Origin: CAZMBI01 sp964564675
GTDB lineage: Bacteria; Pseudomonadota; Alphaproteobacteria; Rickettsiales; UBA3002
DNA length: 64,000 nucleotides
Assembly (NCBI GenBank): GCA_964564675.1
Contig: CAZMBI010000005.1
Span: forward strand, 1 to 64,000
Direction of reading: 5' to 3'
Below, one piece after another: positions 34,746-41,937 of the stretch. Positions within the stretch are counted from its first letter, which is position 1, and each line of letters starts with the position of its first letter. The notes below the pieces were generated by a model. It searched no databases and was not told the origin of the DNA. It saw nothing but the letters and a program-made list of their open reading frames with translations. The position numbers were made by a program, and so were the translations under genes.

Positions 34746-35475
34746 TAATCACAGCCCGCTTGCGCAATTCGAAGTCAAATCGCTGGTGCGCATGCCGGAA
34801 TTATTTGGCTTCAACATCGACTTTACCAACGCTTCGTTATTCATGGTGCTGGCGGTTCTTGGCATCTGGGCGCTACTCACCCTGAGCATGCGCGGGCGGG
34901 CGCTGGTGCCCGGGCGCTGGCAGTCGATGGTGGAGTCTTTATACGGCTTTGTCGCCGGTACGGTACGCGATAACTGCGGTAAGGAAGGCAAGGCCTATTT
35001 TCCGTTTATTTTCACGCTGTTCATGTTCATCCTGTTTTGCAACCTGCTGGGCATGGTGCCCTATTCGTTCACGGTCACCAGCCACATTATCGTGACCTTC
35101 GCCCTCGCTATTTTTATCTTTTTGAGTGTGACGCTGATTGCCATAATCAAACACGGTCCGGTTCAGTTTCTGGGCTTTTTCCTGCCCGCCGGTACGCCGC
35201 TTTGGATGGCGCCGATGATGTATGTCATCGAGCTGTTTTCCTATCTGGCCCGCCCGGTCAGTCTGTCGGTGCGTCTAACCGCCAACATGATGGCCGGTCA
35301 CACCATGCTTAAAGTGATTGCCGGGCTGGTGGTTTCCTTCGGGTTGATTGGCGCGGCCCCGTTTGCGCTGCTGATAGTCCTCACCGGATTTGAAATCTTT
35401 GTGGCTATTCTGCAGGCCTATATTTTCACCGTGCTGACGTGCGTTTACCTCAATGACGCACTGCATTTACACTAA
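34735..35475 (+). CDS. atpB: ATP synthase F0 subunit a
   Basis: The a subunit forms the proton half-channels of F0. The 246-aa protein has six hydrophobic segments and the essential arginine in RPVSLSVRLTANMMAGH. The N-terminal SPLAQFEVKSLV is typical of alphaproteobacterial a subunits. It is second in the atpI-B-E-F'-F operon; the F1 genes are not in this window. Confidence 0.97.
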   Translation: MAGNNHSPLAQFEVKSLVRMPELFGFNIDFTNASLFMVLAVLGIWALLTLSMRGRALVPGRWQSMVESLYGFVAGTVRDNCGKEGKAYFPFIFTLFMFILFCNLLGMVPYSFTVTSHIIVTFALAIFIFLSVTLIAIIKHGPVQFLGFFLPAGTPLWMAPMMYVIELFSYLARPVSLSVRLTANMMAGHTMLKVIAGLVVSFGLIGAAPFALLIVLTGFEIFVAILQAYIFTVLTCVYLNDALHLH

Positions 35476-35562
35476 CTGAGGGAAATCGCATGGTAGCGGT
35501 TGATTTTTGTGCGACGCCCGTTATGACTACTGCCAATCAATAAATTTGAAAGGGGATTTACC

Positions 35563-35790
35563 ATGGAATATGAAGCGTTGAAATATATCGGTGTGGGCCT
35601 GATGGCATTTGGCATGCTGGGCGCCGCCATCGGAGTGGGCAACATCTTTGCCGCCATGCTCAATGGCCTGGCCCGCAACCCGGCGGCGGAAAGCAAGCTC
35701 GCCAAATATATTTATGTCGGCGCCGGTCTGGCGGAAGCAATGGGGCTGTTCGCTCTGGTCGTCGCATTCATGTTGATCTTTGCCGTTTAG
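35563..35790 (+). CDS. atpE: ATP synthase F0 subunit c
   Basis: A 75-aa proteolipid of two helices that forms the rotor ring. The glycine-rich first helix (GMLGAAIGVGNIFAAML) and the proton-carrying glutamate in GAGLAEAMGLFALVVAFML are present. It has a GAAAGGGG ribosome binding site, fitting the higher stoichiometry of c. Confidence 0.98.
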   Translation: MEYEALKYIGVGLMAFGMLGAAIGVGNIFAAMLNGLARNPAAESKLAKYIYVGAGLAEAMGLFALVVAFMLIFAV

Positions 35791-35808
35791 TGAGTGACGC
35801 CGCACCAT

Positions 35809-36405
35809 ATGGCCGATTCCTATACAACCGACGTGAGTGATGAGCCGGCAGTTGCCGGAGGATTTCAGGAAGTGATTGCCATTGAAGAGCAACACGACAG
35901 TGCTGCCGGCGGCATGCCGCAGCTGAATCCGGACTCCTTCGCCTCGCAGCTGTTCTGGCTTATCATCACGTTTGGTGCGTTGTATCTGCTGATGAGCACG
36001 CATCTGATCCCGCGGATCAAACACGTGCTGGAAAAACGACAGAATCAGCTCACGCATGATCTGGACACGGCGGAAAGAGCCAAGGAAGAGGCCGGCAAAA
36101 TTCAGGCGGCGTATGAAAAGGAAGTGGCCGCCGCCCGGCAAAAAGCCAACGACAAGATCAACCAGACCAGCGAAATGATTCGTGAGCAGGCCGCCAAGGC
36201 GCACGGCGAACTCGATGCCAAACTGGCCAGGGAAATGGCTGCCGCCGAACAGTCAATTGCTACCCAGTGCGAACAGGCGAAAGCAGACATGCAACCAGTG
36301 GTTACAGAACTATCCAGCCTGATTGTCGAGAAGATCAGCACCGTCAGACCGGATGACAGCGCGGTCAATCGGGCGGTCAGTAAACAGATGGAGGAGCGCT
36401 CATGA
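35809..36405 (+). CDS. atpF': ATP synthase F0 subunit b'
   Basis: One of two peripheral-stalk subunits. It has a long polar N-terminus (~50 residues), one membrane helix (SQLFWLIITFGALYLLM) and a long charged coiled coil. ATG 35809 gives 198 aa; a GTG at 35794 is possible. The split b/b' pair is typical of alphaproteobacteria. It overlaps atpF by 4 bp. Confidence 0.94.
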   Translation: MADSYTTDVSDEPAVAGGFQEVIAIEEQHDSAAGGMPQLNPDSFASQLFWLIITFGALYLLMSTHLIPRIKHVLEKRQNQLTHDLDTAERAKEEAGKIQAAYEKEVAAARQKANDKINQTSEMIREQAAKAHGELDAKLAREMAAAEQSIATQCEQAKADMQPVVTELSSLIVEKISTVRPDDSAVNRAVSKQMEERS

Positions 36406-36893
36406 TGGAGTTGTTTTACTCACCCAGCTTCTGGGTGGCCGCTTCCTTTGTCGTATTTATGTGGGGCTTTATCAAATATGCCATGCCGTTCATCGTGCGT
36501 GCGCTGGATAACCGCACCGCACGTATTCGCGATGAGCTGGACGAAGCCATTCGCCTGCGCGAAGAAGCGCAGGCCATATTGACCGACTATCAGAAGCGCT
36601 ATGAAAAAATGCAGTCGGAGGCGGAAGCCATCCGCTCCCATGCCGAGCAGGAAGCCGAAGCCATGCTGGCCGATGCCGAGCGTGAGCTGAAAGCCTCCAT
36701 CGACCGCCGAGCCAGGCTTGCGCATGAAAAAATCGCCCGCGCCGAATCGGAGGCCATTCAGCAGATTCAGGCCAATATGGTTGATGTGGCGGTCAGCGCC
36801 GCGCGTGTGGTACTGTCCGAACAGATGAAGCAAGGCGACGGCGATGCGCTTATCGAATCCACACTTAAAGGGCTGGACCGCGTCGTTCATTAA
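36402..36893 (+). CDS. atpF: ATP synthase F0 subunit b
   Basis: A 163-aa peripheral-stalk subunit with an N-terminal membrane helix (SPSFWVAASFVVFMWGFI) and a long charged coiled coil. The start ATGATG overlaps the b' stop, preceded by GGAGGAG. The next gene starts 50 bp before its end, an unusually deep overlap. Confidence 0.96.
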   Translation: MMELFYSPSFWVAASFVVFMWGFIKYAMPFIVRALDNRTARIRDELDEAIRLREEAQAILTDYQKRYEKMQSEAEAIRSHAEQEAEAMLADAERELKASIDRRARLAHEKIARAESEAIQQIQANMVDVAVSAARVVLSEQMKQGDGDALIESTLKGLDRVVH

Positions 36894-37707
36894 GGGGCTG
36901 GCTAGCTGTTTGCTCATGCCGCTGCCCGCTTTTGCCGGCGGCTGGACCCAGCCGGAAGGCAGCTGGTATCTCGCCCAGAAAGCCTTTTTTTATCATAACG
37001 ACACGTTTTTCACCCCCGATGGCGAGCGTCAGTCGCAGCCGGATTTTACCAAATATGAACTGAATTATTACGCCGAGTACGGCCTGCGTGACGACCTCAC
37101 GCTGGGCGCCAATCTGTTTGTCCATCAGGTTGAGCAGGAAACCGTCCGCGAAGACGGACAAACCCGCTTGTCGCTGAGCAATACCGGGCTTGGCGATAAC
37201 GAGCTGTTTGTCCGCTGGCGTGTACACGAAGGCGAACAATATGCCCTCTCCCTGCAGCCGCTCATCAAGCTCCCCGCCGTCTATACCGCCAACCGCCTGC
37301 CGCGCGGCGGGCGCGAAGACGCCGACGCCGAACTGGCTGCTCAACTCGGCTATGCTTTCGATGCGTTCGGGCGTTCGCATTATGCCGATGCCCGTCTGGG
37401 CTACCGGCATCGCTTCGGCGAGAATATCAACGACCAATGGCGCGCCGAAGTGGTCTTTGGCCTTAATCTGAACGCACGCTGGCGTTTTCTGCCGGCGATA
37501 TACACTATCTGGGCCAGTGAAATCCCGGCAGATACCGCCTTCACCCAGTCCGGCGATAATGATTTTGACCTGATCAAGCTGGAAGGCGCTTTTGAATATC
37601 AACTAAGCGAACGCCTCAGCCTGTTGTTCGGCGCGTTCTCACATGTTGATGGACGCAATAGCGGTGCTGGCTATGGATTATTCACCGGCACGGGGCTGCG
37701 CTTATGA
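36844..37707 (+). CDS. Putative outer-membrane beta-barrel protein
   Basis: A 287-aa protein. From ATG 36844 the first ~31 residues read as a signal peptide ending LPAFA before GGW. The mature part has many short alternating amphipathic stretches with aromatic residues (ELNYYAEYGLRDDLTLGANLF, AQLGYAFDAFG, LEGAFEYQLSERLSLLFGAF) and no hydrophobic helix, typical of an outer-membrane barrel. The family is not identified with certainty; it resembles transporter-like barrels. It overlaps atpF by 50 bp upstream and the glycosyltransferase by 4 bp (ATGA) downstream, so it is likely co-transcribed and coupled with the latter and may act in glycan export; that role is inference. Confidence 0.75.
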   Translation: MRLSNPHLKGWTASFIKGLASCLLMPLPAFAGGWTQPEGSWYLAQKAFFYHNDTFFTPDGERQSQPDFTKYELNYYAEYGLRDDLTLGANLFVHQVEQETVREDGQTRLSLSNTGLGDNELFVRWRVHEGEQYALSLQPLIKLPAVYTANRLPRGGREDADAELAAQLGYAFDAFGRSHYADARLGYRHRFGENINDQWRAEVVFGLNLNARWRFLPAIYTIWASEIPADTAFTQSGDNDFDLIKLEGAFEYQLSERLSLLFGAFSHVDGRNSGAGYGLFTGTGLRL

Positions 37708-39530
37708 GGCTCGGTGAACACCTGCTGGCTGACGGGCATATCACCGAGTCGGCCCTGCACCGCGCGCTCGACGAGCAACGCCGCAGCGGCGGTCGGCTCG
37801 GAGCCATTCTTGCCGCCTCGCATCGTCTGCACCCGCTGACGCTGCTTAAAACGCTGGGCCGCCAGTCACACACCGCCACCGTCGATCTGCAAGCCCAGCC
37901 GCCGGAAAGTACCGTATTACAGCTTGCGGATGTGCCGGATTATATCTTTCATCAGGCCATCCCCTATCGCCGTGACGGCCATCTGATCACCCTTGCCTGT
38001 GCCGAACGCTCACCGGCCCTGACACGTTGGGCCACAGCGCGTTATGGCGAAAACGTGGCATATGTGCTCACCACACCGCGCGATATCCGTACGGCGCTGG
38101 CCGCCCGTTTCGGCGCAGCGCTGGATGAGCAAAGCCGCACCCATTTGCTCACCCATCAGCCCGAATCCTCCGCCGCGCGCACGCTGTATCCAGGCCAGAT
38201 GCGCTGGTTGGCGGCCTTGCTGCTGGTGGTGGCGGCGGCACTTGCCTGGCTGCCCTGGCTGGCGATTCCCATCGGCTTAACCCTGATAAACCTGTTTTAC
38301 ATCGGCACCATCGGCCTGAAATGCCTGCTTTATCTATATGCACCGGCAGCCCCCGCGCGCGCGCCGCAGGAAGCGATACCGGAGTCCTCACTGCCAGTTT
38401 ACACCATCCTCATTCCGCTGTACCGGGAAGCCGCCTCCATCCCGCGGCTGCTGGCGGCCATGCGCGCGCTGGACTATCCCAAGACCAGGCTCGATATTAA
38501 ACTGGTGGTGGAAGCCGATGACGAACCTACCATAGCCGCCATCACAGCCGCCCGCCCCGAACCGTATTTCGACCTCATCCGCGTGCCCTATTCCATACCG
38601 CGCACCAAACCCAAGGCGTGCGATTATGCGCTGCGCTTTGCCCGCGGTGAATATGTCACGATTTATGACGCCGAAGACCAACCCGAGCCGGATCAGCTGC
38701 GCAGCGCGGTGGCGATGTTTCGCCGTCTGCCCGAATCGGTGGTGTGCCTGCAGGCGCGGCTGAACTATTATAACTGGCCGGAGAATCTGCTCACCCGCTT
38801 GTTTGCCATTGAATACGCTTCGCTGTTTGACGTCATGCTGCCCGGCCTTGAGCGGCTGCGCCTGCCGATTCCTCTCGGCGGCACCAGCAATCATTTTGCA
38901 CTCACCACGTTGCGCGCCCTCGGCGAGTGGGATCCGTATAACGTCACCGAAGATGCTGATTTAGGCATGCGCCTGGCGCGCGCCGGTTACGAAACGCGCA
39001 TGCTGGACTCACTCACCCTTGAGGAGTCGCCGATTCACCTGCGCGCTTGGATGCATCAACGCGCGCGCTGGATTAAAGGCTATATGCAAACCTGGCTGGT
39101 CATGATGCGCCGCCCCGTACATTTTTATCGCCGGGCGGGCGCGGCCGCGTTTTGGAGTACGCAGTTCTTCATCGGCGGGCCGTGCGCGGTGTTTCTGCTC
39201 AGCCCGTTGCTGTGGGGCATTACCATTGCCTGGCTCGGCGGATGGCTGCCCGCGGTGGCGCTGCCCGGCTGGCTGATCGCCTTGTGCCTGATCAATCTGA
39301 TAGCAGGCATTCTGGTGCATCTGTGGATTGCGCGGGTGGCGGTTCGGCGCTGGCGCTGGCCCGGCATGGCGCTGGCCATGGCGCTGTATCCGTTTTACTG
39401 GCTGCTGCATTCGGCAGCCAGTTACCGCGCCTTATGGCAACTTATCCGCCAGCCGCATCGCTGGGATAAAACCGTCCACGGGCTCACGCGGCTGGCAGGT
39501 ATGACGCCAGCTCCTTCGCCGCATAGGTGA
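37704..39530 (+). CDS. MshEN-domain membrane glycosyltransferase (GT2)
   Basis: A 608-aa protein. Residues 2-25 and 31-54 are two consecutive 24-residue motifs (RLG...L...L...Q) separated by five residues (RRSGG), the layout of the MshEN c-di-GMP-binding domain of type II/IV secretion ATPases. Two membrane helices (~166-212) follow. The GT2 catalytic domain (~230-460) has VVEADDEPT, YDAEDQPEPDQL, TEDADLGMRL and QRARWIKG (QxxRW), as in cellulose-synthase-like processive enzymes. C-terminal membrane helices run to ~575. It probably polymerises or transfers a sugar across the inner membrane under c-di-GMP control. It is coupled to the upstream barrel gene and overlaps hemB (convergent) by 47 bp. 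Confidence 0.88.
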   Translation: MRLGEHLLADGHITESALHRALDEQRRSGGRLGAILAASHRLHPLTLLKTLGRQSHTATVDLQAQPPESTVLQLADVPDYIFHQAIPYRRDGHLITLACAERSPALTRWATARYGENVAYVLTTPRDIRTALAARFGAALDEQSRTHLLTHQPESSAARTLYPGQMRWLAALLLVVAAALAWLPWLAIPIGLTLINLFYIGTIGLKCLLYLYAPAAPARAPQEAIPESSLPVYTILIPLYREAASIPRLLAAMRALDYPKTRLDIKLVVEADDEPTIAAITAARPEPYFDLIRVPYSIPRTKPKACDYALRFARGEYVTIYDAEDQPEPDQLRSAVAMFRRLPESVVCLQARLNYYNWPENLLTRLFAIEYASLFDVMLPGLERLRLPIPLGGTSNHFALTTLRALGEWDPYNVTEDADLGMRLARAGYETRMLDSLTLEESPIHLRAWMHQRARWIKGYMQTWLVMMRRPVHFYRRAGAAAFWSTQFFIGGPCAVFLLSPLLWGITIAWLGGWLPAVALPGWLIALCLINLIAGILVHLWIARVAVRRWRWPGMALAMALYPFYWLLHSAASYRALWQLIRQPHRWDKTVHGLTRLAGMTPAPSPHR

Positions 39531-40491
39531 ACACCGCCGCGGCCCCGGCCCGCTTAAAGGCGAGCAGGCTTTCCTGCATGGCGGGGATAAAGTCAAGTGC
39601 GCCGGCCTGCGCGGCATGGCGCAGCATGGCATATTCGCCGCTGACCTGATAGGCGAGCACGGGCAGATCGTAACGTTGGGTCAATGTCTGCAGCACATCA
39701 AGATAGGGCATACCCGGCTTGACCATCAGCATGTCCGCGCCTTCCCCAACGTCAAGCGCCGCCTCGCGCCGCGCCTCGCGCCCGTTCGCCGGGTCCATCT
39801 GATAGGTGCGCTTATCGGGGTTACCAAGCGCCGTAGCCGAGCCCACGGCATCACGGAACGGACCATAAAAGCATGACGCATATTTCACCGCATACGACAG
39901 CAGCAACACACCCTGAAACCCAGCGGCATCGAGGGCATCGCGAATGGCGCCGATACGCCCGTCCATCATATCAGATGGCGCGATCACGTCGCATCCGGCT
40001 TCAGCCTGCACCACGGCCTGTTTGCATAGCAGCGCAACCGTTTCATCATTGATCACGCGCCCTTCTTCCAGCAGCCCGTCCTGGCCGTGCGTGGTATATG
40101 GATCAAGCGCCACATCACACATGATACCCAGTGTGGGCACGTCGCGTTTGATAGCGCGGACCGCCTTGCAGATCAGATTATGCGGGTTGAGCGCCTCATC
40201 GCCGCCGGGTGTTTTTTTCGTCGACGCGGTACAGGGAAACAAGGCGATAGCCGGAATACCAAGTGCAGCCGCCGCGGCGGCTTCTTCCATCAGCTGGGTG
40301 ATGGAATAACGCATGACACCGGGCAGGCTCGTAATCTCCGCCTGATCACCGTCTTCACAGACAAAACACGGCCAGATTAGATCGCTCGCCGTCAGGCGCG
40401 TTTCACCGGCCAGGCGGCGCGACCACTCAGCCCCGCGCAGACGGCGCAGCCGTGTGCGTGGATAGGCTCCCGCTATGCGTGAGACATGCAT
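39484..40491 (-). CDS. hemB: Delta-aminolevulinic acid dehydratase (porphobilinogen synthase)
   Basis: It joins two 5-aminolevulinate molecules in heme synthesis. From ATG 40491 (MHVSRIAGAYPRTRLRRLR) the product is 335 aa; upstream in-frame codons to 40587 are not family sequence. Both active-site lysines are visible, in SYAVKYASCFYGPF and in DMLMVKPGMPY. The metal loop reads DPYTTHGQDG, without the cysteines of zinc-type enzymes, so it should be a magnesium-dependent form. Its 3' end overlaps the convergent glycosyltransferase by 47 bp. Confidence 0.96.
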   Translation of the reverse strand: MHVSRIAGAYPRTRLRRLRGAEWSRRLAGETRLTASDLIWPCFVCEDGDQAEITSLPGVMRYSITQLMEEAAAAAALGIPAIALFPCTASTKKTPGGDEALNPHNLICKAVRAIKRDVPTLGIMCDVALDPYTTHGQDGLLEEGRVINDETVALLCKQAVVQAEAGCDVIAPSDMMDGRIGAIRDALDAAGFQGVLLLSYAVKYASCFYGPFRDAVGSATALGNPDKRTYQMDPANGREARREAALDVGEGADMLMVKPGMPYLDVLQTLTQRYDLPVLAYQVSGEYAMLRHAAQAGALDFIPAMQESLLAFKRAGAAAVFTYAAKELASYLPAA

Positions 40492-40611
40492 AGCACTTAA
40501 TATAGTGATCTTCGCGCATTTAGAAAGCGTGATCGGAATGCACCCGTATGATTTATTATGACATGCGATACGCGCGGACTGATGCATGGCATCAGCAACA
40601 AGAAACGCACT

Positions 40612-40644
40612 AAAAAAATCCCCGCATCAAGCAGGGAGTTTTTT
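40612..40644 (-). terminator. Rho-independent terminator of the phasin gene
   Basis: An A-run, a C/G-rich stem (CCCCGC with GCAGGGA) around ATCAA, and a T-run form a symmetric, bidirectional terminator 35 bp downstream of the phasin stop. It lies between that gene and the hemB start. Confidence 0.75.
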
Positions 40645-40679
40645 CACTAAAGGGATGGGAAAAGGAAAATGAGGCGCGG

Positions 40680-41423
40680 CTACGCAGCTTCGGAAAGCGT
40701 TTTGCTCAACCGGTTGGTAGTATCCGACACGCGCTCATTTAGCGGTTCGCTCACCTGGGTGGCGCATTGAAACATCAGTTCAGACAATTTCACCGATTCG
40801 CTGAACAAATTATCAAGATTGGTTTTCATTATCCGGCTTTGCAAATCGAACATGTCGTTCAACGTGCGGCAGGCCAGCAGTTCTTTGGAGATTTCCAGAT
40901 TCTGCGAAAAGGATTTATTGGCAAAGTTAAAAATTTCCGCGCCCATGTTTTTCGAGGCGTTGACCGCGATATTGCTGCAATTAACGCAGGTCTCCACATT
41001 ATCACGGCTGATATCCATCATCTCGCCCATCGAACGGGTGGCGGCATCGGCCGATTTGGAGAATTGCGCTGCACCTTCTTTGTTCATAAAGGACATCATT
41101 TTATCTTTCGAATCGAACGCGCCATTTTTGAAAAATTCCTGAATGGCATCCGTACCCATTTGCAACACGGCATTAGCGGACGGATCCACCGGCCAGGCAG
41201 CCGCTGCATTTTGCGCCGCCGCTTTTGTGCCGGCGGACTGCCTGTTTGCCGCCTGCTTGCCGGCAGCCGATTGTGACTTAGACGTCGCCGTTTGCGAGGC
41301 GCGTTTAGCCGCGGTAGTATTATTGCCGGCCGTCGTGCGCTGGACTTTTTTTGCGGACGCATTCTTTGCCGATTTCGGTTTGCTCCGCGTCGATGTTTTC
41401 CTTACAACCTTGTCATTATCCAT
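40680..41423 (-). CDS. phaP: Phasin (phasin_2 type) with basic N-terminal region
   Basis: A coat protein of polyhydroxyalkanoate granules. From ATG 41423, with an AAAGGAG site, it has 247 aa. The C-terminal ~145 residues are the amphipathic helical phasin domain (NMGAEIFNFANKSFSQNLEISKELLACRT, cut by usual spacing, then LQSRIMKTNLDNLF). The N-terminal ~85 residues are Lys/Ala/Thr/Ser/Gln-rich and low complexity, like histone H1 tails, and could bind DNA as the basic part of PhaF does at its other end. It has a consensus promoter and its own terminator, so strong monocistronic expression is likely. No phaC or phaR is nearby. Confidence 0.88.
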   Translation of the reverse strand: MDNDKVVRKTSTRSKPKSAKNASAKKVQRTTAGNNTTAAKRASQTATSKSQSAAGKQAANRQSAGTKAAAQNAAAAWPVDPSANAVLQMGTDAIQEFFKNGAFDSKDKMMSFMNKEGAAQFSKSADAATRSMGEMMDISRDNVETCVNCSNIAVNASKNMGAEIFNFANKSFSQNLEISKELLACRTLNDMFDLQSRIMKTNLDNLFSESVKLSELMFQCATQVSEPLNERVSDTTNRLSKTLSEAA

Positions 41424-41467
41424 GATGAAAAATCTCCTTTGATAAAAAATGTTTTTGCATTGCAGCG

Positions 41468-41496
41468 AATATAGTTTTATCACATACAGCTGTCAA
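41468..41496 (-). promoter_or_regulatory. Near-consensus sigma70 promoter of the phasin gene
   Basis: On the minus strand TTGACA (41491-41496) and TATATT (41468-41473) are separated by exactly 17 bp. The predicted start near 41461 gives a ~38-nt leader before the AAAGGAG site. Confidence 0.8.
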
Positions 41497-41541
41497 GCTT
41501 AGCTATATGATTTCATGTGATTTTTGTGCAACGCAATAACG

Positions 41542-41556
41542 TTAATTTAAGATTAA
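41542..41556 (+). promoter_or_regulatory. CtrA-box-like motif
   Basis: TTAA (41542-41545), seven bases, TTAA (41553-41556) fits the alphaproteobacterial CtrA consensus TTAA-N7-TTAA. It ends 3 bp before the start codon of the coiled-coil gene and ~45 bp upstream of the phasin promoter. The stretch is AT-rich, so chance is possible. Confidence 0.35.
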
Positions 41557-41559
41557 AAT

Positions 41560-41937
41560 ATGATACATGCATCGACCGCAAACACCTCCGCTGTTCACGA
41601 TTATGAACTACACACGTTATATCTGACAATGGGCTTTGATCCCGCATCACCGCCGCCGGATGCGGACATGATTCAGCGCATGCATGATATTTGCGCAGAG
41701 CGTGACCGATTAACGCATCACTGCGTTAGGCTGACGCGCGATAATAAACGACTGGCGTCGTATTTAGACCGATTACAATTCCAAATTCTGGCGATTGAAT
41801 CCTCGCGTGCATGGAAAGTGGGTTATGCCCTGATGCGTTCGGTACGCGCATTATTGAGCCGCCCCTCGGGCCATGCCGCCTTTGCCGAGATTCACCGTGT
41901 GTTCACCCTGTATCACCACTGGAAAAAAGCGCAATGA
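41560..41937 (+). CDS. Small coiled-coil protein upstream of a glycosyltransferase
   Basis: A 125-aa protein I do not recognise as a family. The middle (residues ~40-85) is a predicted coiled coil (RERDRLTHHC-type heptads then RDNKRLASYLDRLQFQ). The segment AIESSRAWKVGYALMRSVRAL resembles the linker that precedes or joins domains in large glycosyltransferases (the S-R-x-W-K/R-x-x-x-x-x-R pattern). Its stop overlaps the glycosyltransferase start by 4 bp (ATGA). It may be the split-off N-terminal coil of that enzyme and act as its partner; this is inference. No strong ribosome binding site is seen. Confidence 0.7.
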   Translation: MIHASTANTSAVHDYELHTLYLTMGFDPASPPPDADMIQRMHDICAERDRLTHHCVRLTRDNKRLASYLDRLQFQILAIESSRAWKVGYALMRSVRALLSRPSGHAAFAEIHRVFTLYHHWKKAQ

